Shown: positions 1 to 12,832, numbered from the stretch's first letter. The stretch: DNA of 64,000 nucleotides from Alentia gelatinosa (GCA_950022655.1 OX465579.1:52555950-52619949), one strand, 5' to 3'. Numbers and translations are program-made. Notes: a model not told the origin generated them from the sequence alone.

Positions 1-2
1 GA

Positions 3-338
3 GAGCTCAGCAAAAAGGCCGAGTACATCCTGCGGCACTCGACAATATCCCGGAGCGAGATTCGCATTTCGGACCCGGACTTGAGTAAGTCGTCCTTGGA
101 TAAGACGGACGGGGTGACGGAGGAGAGTCCATTGGTGCGTCAGGAGACGGTGCCGGTGCAGAGCGCACGGCCGGCGGACGGCCCCAGTCCCCGGGAGAAT
201 GGCAAGGTGGAGGCGCCGCTCACCCCGCAGTCGGTGCAGGTAGAGGTGGGCACGGCCAATGCCTCCCAGCCACAACCACAGCAGGCGGAACAAGTGAAAC
301 TCAAAGACCCTAAGTGCAAATGTTGCGTTATTATGTAG
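3..338 (+). CDS. Paralemmin-like prenylated protein, terminal exon (5' partial)
   Basis: The frame is open from the left edge and ends at TAG after 111 residues, so this is only the C-terminal end of a larger protein. It starts with a charged segment (ELSKKAEYILRHSTISRSEI), continues as a disordered stretch rich in Ser, Pro, Gln and Glu, and ends in KCKCCVIM. The last four residues form a CaaX box for prenylation, and the two preceding cysteines are likely palmitoylation sites. A terminal CKCC-aliphatic-aliphatic-Met signature with a disordered acidic body is characteristic of paralemmins, which attach to the inner face of the plasma membrane and shape membranes. The codons are GC-rich compared with the flanking sequence, which supports coding. 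Family assignment rests on the tail and composition only; another lipid-anchored protein is possible. That the frame is a real terminal exon is much surer than its name. No acceptor can be placed because the exon may start upstream of the window. Confidence 0.6.
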   Translation, partial: ELSKKAEYILRHSTISRSEIRISDPDLSKSSLDKTDGVTEESPLVRQETVPVQSARPADGPSPRENGKVEAPLTPQSVQVEVGTANASQPQPQQAEQVKLKDPKCKCCVIM

Positions 339-3300
339 CGGGGGAATTGTTGTGTGTGGGCCAAGTGTTATTATCATGATAAAAGAAAAAAAAGAAGAAG
401 AATACACACAAAAAATGATGAGTATGTACGACTACTACTATTATTGCGACTACTTTTACCACTACTAAAACACAGCGTGTATTTGTACTACTATTACTAC
501 TATTATTATGTGTGTGAGTACAACTACCGCGATGATGATGATGACGACGAGGAAAAATGACTAAAATTGAAATTGTGCCCCCAACTCTATGTTTAAAGAT
601 TGTGGGACTGGCACACCCCTGGCGTGGCGCCGTTTTTATAACTGAAAAAAAAACACACTTCTAAGACGGAAAGAATGGATAAAATGGTGTCCTAGAGACA
701 AAATATGACATTATATTGTGTTCAATATCCGCACTGCGGAAGGCGAGTGCAGCACGAGAGGTGTGGCCAGACGATTGAAGGGCCAGGTTTGCTCCAGCAC
801 TCTCTTGACGGGGACACACTGTAGTCAGTCGTATATTAACAGAGATACAGTGGAGCTCGTCTTTGAAGATACCTGCTTGGCCTCCCCCTCCCCCGCCCTT
901 CATATGTTCGCCTGTCGACTTGCGCTTTTTGGGCCGTCTCGTTTGGCACTTCCGGATAAAGACGTTCACCGCGTGACGTCATCAGTGGAGGAACGTGGGG
1001 GTCCCCCACCATCAACACGTGACCACATGTAACACCACGTGACCCCCACTTGTCGAGGACAGCACCATCAGGTGTTTTCGGATCGAGTTGGATCAACAGA
1101 AGAGAGAATACCAACAAAATGGCGGTAGTCTTTGCGCATGCGCTGTGCCGCGGAGCACGGACGCGCTTTGAATGCAGGCGCGTCTTAAACACAGGTGTTC
1201 GGGAGTGGATCCCACTCACCCGGTGAGAATGGGGACAGATACCTGATTGCCCCGGAGGGTACTAGGAGTATACCCGCTGGCCACGACGCCATGAGCAACA
1301 GCGCTACCATGAGCCACCAGCAACCTCCACCAACCACTATCACCATCACTTTACTGGGACTCTTATGTGAGAAAACAACAAACACTACAAACAAAATAAC
1401 TCTACTATACTACTACTCATTCATTCACAAACAGAACACCTACGGTGCACACTTCGAAGCGGTACATGAATACATGAGCAGCAGGCACCTACATGTACGA
1501 ATGTGAACCTACACACGAAGTGATGACATCATACCCCTATTTGAATTAGCCCTGCGGACCTCCGAGGGAGCATTTTTGTGGGGCACACTCCCCATTGTGC
1601 TACCAAGGGCTCGCTGAACATGGACAGTCGGTGTCTTTGCCATGGCTGTCTGGACATCGAGCCTTTGTGGTATAAACAACAAGTATAACCTCTATGAAAC
1701 TAAATCACACAAATACTTCGTTTCTGGTATATTTGCATACATGATTGTACCCGCAGATACATTCATACTTACAACAAATATATGCATGCATGCCTGGTGC
1801 GCAGTAGCGAGCCCCAGTGCACACGTTCCACTTGCTATTCTCTTTATGGTTTCTAATCTTTATGGTTTAAACACAGACACACCGAGCCTTTCCGCCCATC
1901 TCCTTAGACCTGTTGTTATCTAGAATTAGCTATTTGATCCTATCTCATCCCCCGAGAAACAAAACAGAAATAGAAAAAAAGAAAAAAATCTCAAAGATAA
2001 ATCCTACTGTTGTTCATAGTGTACTACTAAAGAAAGCTGGGTGCGTTCGTGGCTATAAACGTATCTCAAAGTAATGTATACATCAGTAACTCTATGGTAT
2101 AAACCAGTGTGTGCTGTGAGTGCTTTTTGGTGTGGATAGCCGATGGCTATTTAACTTGAGTATGAGTTCCCGAACTCCTTGTAGGGTCATTCAGTGTCAA
2201 GATGGCAGAAAATACATGATCATGTAACTCTCTCATGACACAACACCCCAACCACCTTTACATCACACCACACCCCTTTAATCCAGTCATGTGTCATAGT
2301 AAAGACGAAATGTCTGCTTACATTGTCCATGAAAACAAACCCAGTGAATCTTATTATATTCCCCGCACAGAATTTAACCTACCTTCGGCACCGAGATACG
2401 ACCCACGTGGAGGTGAGCTGGGGTATAGTACCCATATGTGTGTTTTGAGATGTGTATGTTTTCGTCAGCACTCACAAAGGATGTGTACAGAATGGCTTCT
2501 CGTACAGAATGGCTTCCCGTATTCCCGTAAGACGTCCATAGCATCGCTCCTTGAAGGCCTCTCCAATCTGTGAAAGTAGCACCAGTCTAAATGCAGTTTA
2601 AGCGGAATGCATACCACTATAATAGCCCAGACTGGATTTACTTAAACGTGAATGGAAAATATATGTATACAAGAAACAAGGTCTTTGAACGAATAAACAA
2701 GCTTTGCAGCATTTTCGTCGTAGCCAAGATGGAAAATACTTTCCTTTGTGGATTTGATCAGTGGGATTAAATTTGTTTATTTTAAAGTGCTGAGTATACT
2801 ACTACTATTAATGCACATCACGAAGTGTTCTTTCGGTAGAATCGCTGTTGGAAATGCCGGGAACTCCAGCCTCGCCCTGCAGTAACGGATCCCAATTATT
2901 GTAGTGTTTATCACCGTACAAAGCTCGACGCCATTACCGGAATCTCAAAACAAAAATCTCTCAATAACATTCTCTGCGAGGTGTGATATTCTCAACAAGA
3001 CATTTGGTTCTGGGGCGAGTGTAAATCCTATATTATTATTATTATCATCAATTATTAATAATAATATTATTACTACTATACAGCTAGTGTCTTACAAGAG
3101 TGCTACTTTCGTGGCCTGTGTATAAACTATATGGACTCTTCATTGTGGACTAAAACTTCGGAAAATGAAAAAAAGCTGTTAGCGAGTGTTCTCTGAGAGA
3201 GAGAGGGAGTGAGAGAGAGGATGGGCAGACCATTGAGAAGTAATTCTCATTTACTAGGGTAAAACAAACACTGCACTGGATACGAATTTACACTAAATGT

Positions 3301-3881
3301 CTACGATAGATCCTTTTTAAAGCCTGTTCCTCTCTCTCATTCACACTCTTATAGTCCAAGAGGGGTCTAGGACATAAATGTATTGCTATTTATAATGCTT
3401 TTGTATGGGTTTTAGAATTATTCCATATTTTCGAACATAGTATATCTTTTACCAGTATCCTATAGGGAAGCCCTTATATCCTATATGGGTCATATGAGTT
3501 ACAAAGATGTACTATATGATGAGACATGTAGATTTCATGTATTCTTTTACATCAAATGTTAAGAATTCCATGCGTTACTTGATAAAAGTACCAAATGCAT
3601 AATTATGCGGAAGAATGTTTCTTATTTTGTTCTGAGAAAAATTCAATGTATCACTGTGACAATACTGCCTATCATGAGAAGGGCTGCCTCTATGTGCATC
3701 GCCCTAATCTATGTTCAGTAATGCTTTAAATTCGCAAAGCTTGTAGAAGCTTGGTGTGAAAGCCGCGGCTTTGGATTACAACGTTTTTCTATGAAATTTA
3801 CCAAAAATGACTTTGATGGTGAGAGCAATGTAGATATATACACAGTGGCTGTATATGAACGGCTTTATAAAGAGGAATAAA
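339..3881 (+). other. Probable 3' UTR and downstream flank of the paralemmin-like gene
   Basis: No convincing coding frame is present. The first 250 bases are rich in trinucleotide tracts (ACT/TAT and GATGAC-like runs at about 418-555). AATAAA hexamers on the plus strand lie at 2692-2697 and 3876-3881 and could terminate a long 3' UTR, but nothing shows which is used. A GA-rich microsatellite lies at about 3193-3220. A CpG-rich, motif-dense island at about 950-1200 is annotated separately and could be an independent regulatory element. Confidence 0.3.
970..1145. promoter_or_regulatory. CpG-rich island with CRE, two CACGTG and NRF1-type motifs
   Basis: Within 175 bases lie a palindromic CRE (TGACGTCA, 974-981), two CACGTGACC E-boxes of the USF/MITF-TFE type (from 1016 and 1036) and a full NRF1-type palindrome (TGCGCATGCGC, 1133-1143). 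Just before the last is AAAATGGCGG, which resembles a YY1 site. Such combinations are typical of CpG-island promoters or enhancers in animals. No exon can be recognised on either side apart from the upstream terminal exon, so the element is orphan here. The motifs are seen directly; function is inferred. Confidence 0.4.
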
Positions 3882-4083
3882 AAGAAGGCCTATAACTCCC
3901 TTTCTTTTAATTACTGCTATTTTTGTCTCTTTTAATTCTTCATGAGGAAAATGATGTATTTCTCAAAATGTGCACATTTACATGTATAGAATCTCAAAGA
4001 TGTAACTGGTTTTGGAATGTCTGCAAGGATTTCCGTCAGGTGTAATAGTCCTCTCCATAAGTGAAACCTCATGGTATACATAC

Positions 4084-4226
4084 ACAATAATGACTGGATT
4101 TGTGTACGAGTGGCCGTAATCTCCGAGTAGTTGACGCGTAGTAATATCCGAGCGATTAGCAAGGATATTACGTCGTCAACTACGAGGAGAATACGGTCAG
4201 TAGTATACAAAACCAGTCGTTATTGT
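4084..4226. mobile_element. Palindromic MITE, family 1 copy 1
   Basis: A 143-bp sequence that is almost entirely an inverted repeat. The left arm starts ACAATAATGACTGG and runs through GTAATCTCCGAGTAGTTGAC to AATATCC. The right arm, read on the minus strand, starts ACAATAACGACTGG and passes through GTATTCTCCTCGTAGTTGAC to AATATCC. The loop is about a dozen bases. There is no coding capacity. The GTATTCTCC...GTAGTTGAC core is shared with the shorter palindrome at 45374-45464, so this is a dispersed non-autonomous family. No target-site duplication was identified. Confidence 0.7.
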
Positions 4227-4531
4227 ATTTATTACCCACCTACAAGATTAATAACGAATCTATTGCAATTAAAAAGTTTTTGTAAGCCATTCAGTTCCAG
4301 ACATCATAGAACAGTCAAGTATGGCAGTAATTAGGTGTAGACTTGCACCAATAATATAGTTCGCCATTAACCTGTACTTTTAGCATGCAAAGTATGATAT
4401 GACAGTGACTTCTGATGGTAAATGAGATTATTATGATTGATTCTAGATAATTAACATTGAATGAACATCCAAGAAACTTATTTTGAAGTACATGATGATT
4501 CAACCTCATTATGGGCAGGACTATTTTTCCG

Positions 4532-4551
4532 GAATCTCCTGCAGGAGATTC
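4532..4551. repeat. Perfect 20-bp palindrome
   Basis: GAATCTCCTGCAGGAGATTC is a perfect loopless palindrome centred on a PstI-like CTGCAG. A half-copy (AGAATCTCC) follows at about 4560. It may be the core of another small element in the surrounding AT-rich spacer, but no outer inverted repeat could be extended. Confidence 0.6.
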
Positions 4552-5580
4552 TGACATGCCAGAATCTCCGCGTAGCTAATTCCAGGTGCCCTATAATTTC
4601 CTATGGAGACTCCGTAATCGGTGGGTAATAAATGAAAATAATTTTCGCCAGTACCTGGAATACCAATATGCTAATTCCATAGGATAAACTACTATGTGTT
4701 ACCTGAAAAAGGCAATACGAGAAATCAAAGGACCACTGAAGAACACCCGGAGAGTTTCTGTTCACGCTACTGGGTTTAAAACTAAGTTTCATCCACCAAC
4801 ACGTAGATCTTAGACGTATAAAGCTTTGATCGATTGGTTATCCATGGTCAGATGTTATATCCCAGGTTCAGCTCTAGCTGTGTCGGGCAATCCCCCATAC
4901 ATATATGGCTCCATAGCCACTCGCGCTCTAACCAATGCCCCACAGGGGCATCTGTATCGTCCTGTCAGTAGTGTAGGCAGGTTTAAACTTCTGGTAAATT
5001 GCATCTTGTTAAACCATGAAGATCCATCTTATGATCAACTTTTCTGCTGTTTGTATCAGGATATATATATGGTCGCATTCACAGAAGAGTTTTGCAGGAG
5101 CAAATAGCGTTGCTACCCACGAAGGAAAAGAAGAAACACCAAAAGTAATCAAACAAACTATAGAGGTTGGCTCTGGAAGAATTAGGAAAGAAGCGAAATA
5201 TTGAGTTACCAAAAAAAAGTTTGTCACAAACAGTGTATCACTCATCGTGCTATGGAATGATCTCTCCAGACATTCCAGTGTCTTATTATTTTAGACCGTC
5301 ATTCACCAGACACGATGAGAGAGGTGTGTTTGGATTAACCACTTCTCTTCGACAATCCGTAATCCTAAAATAGAGTCAATAAGCTTGCACCATTGCTGCC
5401 TGGGCGCATCAGTTTACACTTTACATCCCTACCTAGCGCGAAACCCGGTCGGGATCCATGTATAGTATACTGCTCCGGTAGAGTGTATGTTGTCATTGAC
5501 GGGGTATATGGTGCTACTGGCTCTAAGGCGTGTTATAGGCCAAGCTCTTCTATCGATCCGCCTCGCCCCCACCCCCTCCA
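4552..5580. other. Intergenic spacer, no gene seen
   Basis: Short open frames here have no recognisable domains and no supporting splice structure. No array, tRNA or terminal inverted repeat was recognised. Confidence 0.3.
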
Positions 5581-5587
5581 AACGCCC

Positions 5588-5614
5588 GCCCACCCACCCA
5601 CCCACCCACCCACC
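5588..5614. repeat. CCCA tetranucleotide microsatellite
   Basis: A run of six to seven tandem CCCA units within a C-rich, CpG-containing stretch. It lies 50 bases before the X-box/CCAAT island. Confidence 0.9.
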
Positions 5615-5662
5615 TGCTGACATTTCTAGCCTATCAGCTCTGCCTCCGAGCCAGACACTACA

Positions 5663-5690
5663 GTCGCCATAGCAACGCTTGCCATTGGCG
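5663..5690. promoter_or_regulatory. RFX X-box next to a CCAAT box
   Basis: GTCGCCATAGCAAC at 5663-5676 fits the RFX X-box consensus (GTHNYYATRRNAAC) at every position. Eight bases further lies an inverted CCAAT box (ATTGG, about 5683-5688). X-box plus NF-Y arrangements are found at promoters of ciliary genes and, in vertebrates, at MHC class II genes. Here they sit in a GC-rich island of about 300 bases. A CTCF-like match (CCACCTGGCGGCG, about 5810-5822) lies further on. No neighbouring exon is recognisable, so the target gene, if any, is unknown. Confidence 0.4.
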
Positions 5691-5899
5691 TTTCTAAGAA
5701 AATACCACACCAAAAGGTCATCAAGAAACGCCAGCAAAGAACCACAATGTAAATATTACCATATTTATAGAAATCTTCAATGTTGCCCGAAATAGCCGGC
5801 CGATGTGCCACCTGGCGGCGTTTCTGTCATCGAGAAGTGCCCTGTTGCTCTCACAACACAGGAGTGCCATCAAGCCGTTTCCGCGTTAGAAGCAGTGCT

Positions 5900-8110
5900 C
5901 TAGATGATAAGGTATGGTCAGGGGTGATTTTTACATTATTAGTGCCTGTAATCAATCTGTGTTTAGATTCTTACATTATTTATGATCTGGCAGTGATACA
6001 CTGCTAATTTGCTATGCAGTACTGTGTTCTGAGCACTATTGCTGATGGCGTGTGTGTATTATTGATGTCCAGGAAAAGGGAAGAAAATTTCACTAGTCGT
6101 CGTAAATAAACTCCTATTTATCGAGATGCTCATTCAGGCGACCAGCCCGCTTTTGTGACCACTCAGCATCGGAACGGAATGTTTTTCCACCATTCCATGT
6201 TTAAAGATATCACCATCAACCAGCAAAACCACACTATCTGCTACCTGTGTAAGCCTTGGATGTGAAATACGGGTGGCCTTATGACTAAATATTTCGCTTG
6301 TTCTTCTCCCATCGATCCTAGTGGTCGTTACCTTAAATATAAGATGGGCACTATCACCATATTGTCGAGGAGTGTTCTCCCATACACATGGTCACACACA
6401 ATTGAAAAGTAAAAGTGTATTGCCTAGAATTAAATAGAAGTTCATACAATCACATCGCTTACTACCAGAATTCAATATCATTCCAAAATATTGATATCCA
6501 GATTTCTAAGATTGAGATATTTACATGTAGCTAACAATGGCAATGGAATAATAGAGTCTAGATCTCCCAGGATTTGACGATGTATTTGGCTGGCTTACAA
6601 TACAGACATGTGGTGCTCATATTAGCTAGTCTACTTTATTCAGTGAATTTAAAACGAACCACTGGCCACATGGGAATTCCCAGCAGTCGCGCTTTCGTCA
6701 CGGCTCGCTGCTCTCTAGAATGACCATGAAAATTAAATCTGCCACGTATGACAGCCACTCTGTCATGTGAGACTACCTCTGGGAGCACTGCTACCTCCCG
6801 TGTTGAGACTAAAAGTAAAGGCATTTTCAATGAAAGCGCGCTGCGGAGATAGATCTACCCACCCTAGTAGAAAAATTTGAAGAAAACAAATCAGGCAATA
6901 AAATACCTTATTTGTCCCCTCAACCAGACCAGCAAATCACCTCTATGATTTTCCCCTGTGTTCTATTTGCCTAACCCAATGCTCCTCGGGTACAATTTTC
7001 TGATAGTTAGTCGGGAAATATTACCATTTACTAAAACTATTAAACTCTCGAGCCCTAATGAGAATCAATAAGATTCAGAACCACAGGACATTAGTTTCTC
7101 CAGAGTGGGGGGACAGCTCGATTTGGTCATTTTTTATTTGAGAATTATTTTAATTCGCCGCCCTCACCACATATATACAATGGCCGTTCTATGGGAATAC
7201 CAAATGAACAGTTTGTGGCGTAACGGTGGTAGGAATATTGTTATCAGCGTAATTAATCACTTGCCAACCCTTGGACTCTATGAGTTGTTGTTCTCACAGC
7301 TTTCCCCTAACCCTCCCATTGTGACTGAATGACGAGGACGGGTTACAGACAGCTGGTTCGTAAACCTGGGACACTAGTTTTTTCATTTACTAGTATTCTC
7401 GAACACTGGTTTCCTGGACGTCATTGAAACGAACACGCTTCAACAACAGAATATATCTGACGCTCTATGTCTGACACTGGGTATCTTTGCTACCTATGTC
7501 ATACATGGTGAAAATACAGAATATGTTCTGAATTCAGCTGAGATTTTCAGCTGAACATGGGTATTTCCTCTACCCTGTTCGATAGAGTCTCGTATCTCAG
7601 ACACGGCATACCTGAGCACGGTGTGGCACAGTGCCAAAAAAGAGAGCCTTTCTCAACAACCTGCTGGTGTATTACTATAAGCGAGATGTGAAAGTGAATT
7701 GAATACACACAACACGAACTAGGCTGTGCGGAGTTGAAATGCAGGATTGTATACCTGCCAAGATAGGTGGAGTCTGTAGACGAGTGAAGTATCTTTTGGG
7801 GTTGGGGGAAAAGGGGAGTGAAGTTTCTCCACGGAAACAGAGCGGAACCGGTTATCAGTGTCCCAAACAAGAGAAGTGAAGGACTGTCATACCATATGAC
7901 AGTTTCATGAATCTCTGTCTCTTAATATTAGTACCAACGTCACGAAGCATTGCGGATTGCCTTTCTAACCATTGATATGCGTTGGGGAGGGGTCTACGCG
8001 GATAATTAATTGCGACCTATCATAGAAACCTTGGTGTTCAGAGTAAACATAAAAGTATTGCATAGTTCTCATATAATTATATAGTTATGCAAGAATTTAT
8101 TTACAACAGC
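5900..8110. other. Intergenic spacer, no gene seen
   Basis: AT-rich sequence without a convincing coding frame, array or RNA gene. The longest minus-strand frame (7547-7870) has no recognisable domain and looks like chance. Confidence 0.3.
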
Positions 8111-8117
8111 ATAGAAT

Positions 8118-8185
8118 AAAAGCAGGGTGGCGCAGTCGGAAGAGTGCTGGATTGCATGTCATAGTTTGAGGAATGGTCACGCCAA
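8118..8185 (+). mobile_element. Possible tRNA-derived SINE head (decayed)
   Basis: GGTGGCGCAGTCGGAAGAGT matches a tRNA-type RNA polymerase III A box (TRGCNNAGYNGG) exactly. The expected B box about 35 bases later is represented only by a damaged TAGTTTGAGGAATGG. This is too decayed for a functional tRNA and fits the head of an old tRNA-derived SINE. No 3' tail or target-site duplication was identified. Confidence 0.35.
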
Positions 8186-10720
8186 ATCGTTATACTTCCT
8201 TCTTCACATCATCATCTTCTACATCAAATTTCGCCATGATGTAACACGCTCTCTTGCAACAAGGAAATACTAAAAAAAATGGCCAAGCATAACCCATATG
8301 CAATAAATTTTGTTTTCACGATATGAACGTGGTCGTTGCTAGTGCCCAAAACACAAAACATTGTAACAGCCCAGACCATTAATCTTCCTAAACTAGAATC
8401 GCCCTGTATTTATTTATCATAGCTACAACCAGACCAGAATCAATGAAAGGTCCGTAAATTGATTTGGGCTTGAATTTCACGATATTATCACTGCTTGTTG
8501 ATAATAGCAGGGACTTTGCAGCTACAGACTTGAGATACACCATACATTCCTATGTTCTGTGCTTGGTCATGACTAAGCATAAGACTAGTGTTTGTGCTTG
8601 TTTAAAATTACTTAAGTTACGTGAGCTGAGGATAGGACATACAACTTTCAAAGCAGATCTCAGCAGCACATAGAGGTAGGTCAGACTCTGACTGCTGCGG
8701 AGGCCATATCCTCTCCTCGCCAGATAGCGAAAAAACTCCGACCTAGAATTGTTTGGCCGCTTCGCACTTGCCTTCTTCACCCGTTGGTAAACATGTGGTG
8801 TACCAGAGGCCTCTGGGATAGAAAAAAAATATGGCTGCGAGTTTTAAGTGTTTTCCGATATCTTTATGCAGTTTTTGTTGTGTAGTAAATGAGAAGCCCC
8901 CCAGCTTAGCTACAACACCGTTCTACCTGCGCAGTTTACGTTTGGCCGGTAAATGCAAGGATCAGGTAGACTACAGGTAGCCAGCCACAGCACTGATAAA
9001 GTTACCGACCTGGTTAAAACCGAAGGCATTAATTTTTCAAACTTCGTAATTGTATTTCCAAGCTATTGCCAACCTATCCATTTCCAAGCCTTTCAGTAAG
9101 CTGAGCACTGATTAAAAACAGAATGTTACCTGACGATACACGATACACGTCTGGCATGGGCATTTTAAGTTGGGAGTTCCGCTGGCCATGTTTTGATTAG
9201 ACGTGACGTCCCGGGTAACAAATATACAGTTTACATGATTTGGTAGCTATGGCATTGTCTTGGCATGTAATTAAAGATTGTAATATGCTGTCCACAACAA
9301 GTTGTTTAATTGTAACAACTGTCAACTGTCCTTATCAATATCAGTGTAATATCCAATCTACGGAATGAGGATAACAGAGAAAAATGCAGCGCAACAGTAA
9401 ACCACACGAATTTACTTCACCTGCTGAGATACTTCCATCTCTTGACGTCAAGTTTCCCAGTATACGATTCTATAGAATTGCCCATGATGTAATATGCGCA
9501 ATAAACGGCCAAGAATAAATATGATATAGATGATATAGATATAGATGTATTTACTTTGAGAAGACAGGATAAACATGATGTAAAAACCATGATGAGCTAC
9601 TGAGGTGGGCGTTGCACGAGGTCTACAAAAAAAAACACCATGCACAGCGTGTACCCATACACCTAATGTTTATACAACAGGTGTACATGTATAATGATGA
9701 TATTAGAAATAATTCAGTAGTTGACCTATATTTCCTCTTGTAAACAGGAGATATCTTCTGACACCAGGCCCACGCGACCAGGTCGTTGGGCGACCACCCA
9801 TGCCGTCCATCCAGCCATGTGAGCGTTCCACTGACAGCCGAATCCATCACCGCTTCCTGTCAATAATCTACGTGGAGTTTTAGACGTATCTACCCCACTA
9901 ACCAGTGATCAATCTATCCTGAAGGCCAAGTTAGAGTCTACAGTGAATTAAATTGGATGGTTTATTCAGGAGCCCTTAGCCTTAATATAAGCTACCAGTC
10001 ATGGGAAAAACCAGGCTCAGAAAGATCTCTTTTACCGGGTCTTGGGATGATTATTGCGATCAAAAGGACTTTAATATATATCTTTAATGGAATGACCTAA
10101 TCTGCCCGGTAATTATAAAGAGGGAGAACTAATAATTAGAATTCTTCGTATCCTTTCCAGACTAATATTTACTGGCACATCTCTGAATATAGTTCATCTA
10201 AACAATCTTATGCTCCGCTTCAGACTAAGCGAAGGTTGTGTGACGATGACTTACCAATTAAAGGCAAGTGCGTAACGTTAAAGGCAAAGTTGCATGTTGC
10301 ATGATAAAGGTCACATTATCAAAAGATACAGCCTACACAAAGGTAAGATACGAGTAAGGTCACTTGAAACTTGCGGGAAATATGAGTCACACATGAAGAT
10401 CAACGAATGTCATTAATGAATGAAGGTCAATTGGAAACAATATCGAGTGACATCCAAGAGGTTTCTGTAATATTACGTTCAAATAAGAGCTGTATGACCA
10501 AACGTAAGCGATAGTAGTAGAGTAACTATTATATTTGTGGTCACCACTTGGAGACAGGAAGAGCGATTATTGAGATAGACCTCCAATTATCATTATGCTA
10601 ATCAGTAACACCAGTTCCCACTCATTCTAAAGTACAAGTTTAGCTAGTAACAAATGGTATGTTCATCATTGATGAATAAGTGTGGAGTTATAGATGAATA
10701 ACAATTTATAGGTATGGATT
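8186..10720. other. Intergenic spacer, no gene seen
   Basis: AT-rich, without recognisable genes. Minor features only, such as a short GATATA tract near 9520-9550. Confidence 0.3.
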
Positions 10721-10721
10721 A

Positions 10722-10985
10722 TATCCGGTCTGTGGGGCATTTCTTGTAACCAACTTGGCAACCAGCTAACTTTCTACAACTGCCTCTGCAAAGTCTAAAT
10801 GTATCAAGCTTCAGGAGGTCAATTGGGTATTTCTGTCTGTAATGATCGGTCATGGTCACATGGGCACTCCTCAACTTGACACTGAGACACTGGTTCTCTG
10901 TGCCTTACAAATATCACAGTACTGGCACACAGATATTGAAAGGTTTGATGGGTTTTTGCAGCAAGCTCAGAGTCTATGTAACCTC
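10722..10985. repeat. Flanking repeat, left copy (pair with 14525-14790)
   Basis: This stretch and 14525-14790 are diverged copies in the same orientation. Both start TTATCC(A/G)GTC followed by GTGGGGCATT and share blocks such as TTTCTACAACTGCCT and GGTCATGGT. Read on the minus strand, the two copies keep related peptides: TMTDHYRQKYPIDLLKLD here and TMTNHFRPKYLIDPLVLD in the right copy. That suggests a protein-coding ancestor of unknown family. The two copies bracket the foldback element. Confidence 0.6.
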
Positions 10986-11609
10986 TTCAACCTCTAATCT
11001 CTCCAGGCACGAATCTGAGAGTTTCCGCACCCAATAACAATTAAAAGGTTAAGCCCAATGCCCATCTACCGATTTCGGAACATTTATGTACCTTTGCCGG
11101 TGACAAACGGACGGTAATTTGTCTCAGCCAAGGCATCCTAACGGAGTCGGCCGAAGTCGGTAGATGTAGGACAGCTAGGCAAGGGTGAGCCACCGATTAG
11201 TGAACCAACTCCTTCAGACATCCTTTTGTCACCGATAATTTGTGGTTTCTATGTTCCAAAATCGGTGGTGAAAAGTTTATCAACATGTTGATAAATCTAG
11301 TCGCCGACAACGGAACGTTGGGAAATGGGGCTTGATTTGGTGGCCGACACGAGCTGACACAGTTGTACCGTAATACAGGAGAACTGGTAAGTGAGATGTT
11401 TTATCGAATATTTCCCGCGGCAATTGCCGAGGCAATTGGTCAGGAATTATGAGAATGTGAATAATCGTGAAAGAATGAACATTTTTGCGGTCCATAACTA
11501 TCAAAAATGACTTGGTTTGAGACTTACGGACATTCATCATGTCCATAACTATCAAAATGTCCAAAAGTATTAAAAAAAAATGTCCCTAGCCATCAAAACC
11601 TGGTTAAAC

Positions 11610-12340
11610 AAACTCGTTACCTCATTACTTAGAGTTATATAGCGTTACATTCTAACTGCATTACGCTACCTAAGAATGCGTTATATTTCTCTCCGGTTAC
11701 ATCCTAACCAAGTTACCACGTTACCATTGCCACGTTACCGTCACGGTTCTAATCCAATTTTCACGTTACCATTAGCGCATTACCATTCTAACCGCGTTAG
11801 CGTTCTAACCCAATTACAGCGTACCGCTACCACATTACCATTCGAACCCAGTCACCATGTTACCATTACTGTGGTACCATTCTATCCCAGTTACCGCATT
11901 ACCATTCTTACTCAGCCACAGCGTAAACGTTCTAACCCATTACTGTTACCATTCTAACTGCATTACATCCTAAGTATGTAACCTCAATACAGCATTACCA
12001 TTACCATGTTACTGTTCTAACCCTGTTACCGCGTTACCATTTCTAACAGCATTACCATTCTAACCCTGTTACAGCGTTACCGCATTACCGCATTACTATT
12101 CTAATCGTGTTACACCCTAACCACGTTAGTTTTACACACTAAAATCTTAACGCTGTTACCATTTTGCCATTTTAGCTCCATTACCACTCCGCCCCCTACC
12201 GTTACCGTGATACCGTTACCGCATTACTATTCTAACCCCACTATTATGCTACCATTCCAACCACGCTACCGTTTTAACTATTCTACCGCATGACTGCATT
12301 ACCTTTACCATGGTAACATTACCGCATTCCTCTTCTAGCT
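11610..12340. repeat. Degenerate GTTACC-rich tandem array, left arm
   Basis: Irregular tandem units built on CGTTACCATTCTAACC recur across about 700 bases with many substitutions. The complementary array lies at 13995-14290. It belongs to the left arm of the foldback element. Confidence 0.85.
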
Positions 12341-12344
12341 CTGA

Positions 12345-12815
12345 TTAAAGGGTCACCCAGGATGGGTCACTCAGTGTGAGTCACTGAGAAAGGGTCACTA
12401 TGTATGTGTTATTCAGAATGGCTCAGTATGTGTCACCCAGAAAGGGTCACTATGTATGTATCTCTCAGTATGGGTCACTCAGAAAGGGTCATTCAGTATG
12501 TGTCACTTACATGAGGTCACTAATTGGGTGTCACTCAGAAAGGGTCAGTAAGTATGTGTCACTCAGAATGGGTCAATCGTATAGGTCACTCAGAATGGAT
12601 CACTCAAAATATGTCACTCAGAAAGGATCACTCAGTATATGTGACTCAGTATGGGTCACTCAGTGTGTGAAACTCAAATGGGTTGCTCAGAATGCATCAC
12701 TCAGTATGTGTCACTCAAAAAGGGGTAACTCAGAATGTGTCTCTCAGTATGGTTCACTCAGAATGGGTCACCCAGTATGGGTCACTCAGAAAGTGGCTAA
12801 GTTGTGCTACTTAGA
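12345..12815. repeat. GGGTCACTCAGAAT tandem array
   Basis: About thirty degenerate units of 14-15 bases alternate GGGTCACTCAGTAT, GTGTCACTCAGAA and relatives. Because the unit is close to 15 bases, a 139-codon frame stays open through the array and encodes a low-complexity Cys/Ser/His repeat; it should not be read as a gene. Inverted units of the same family follow at 12833-12925 and 13838-13945. Confidence 0.9.
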
Positions 12816-12832
12816 ATGACACCTACTGAATG

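Noticed and set aside
12400..12819. 139-codon frame, plus strand, Cys/Ser/His-rich
   Set aside because: It translates the GTCACTCAG tandem array, whose unit length is close to a multiple of three; it is compositional.
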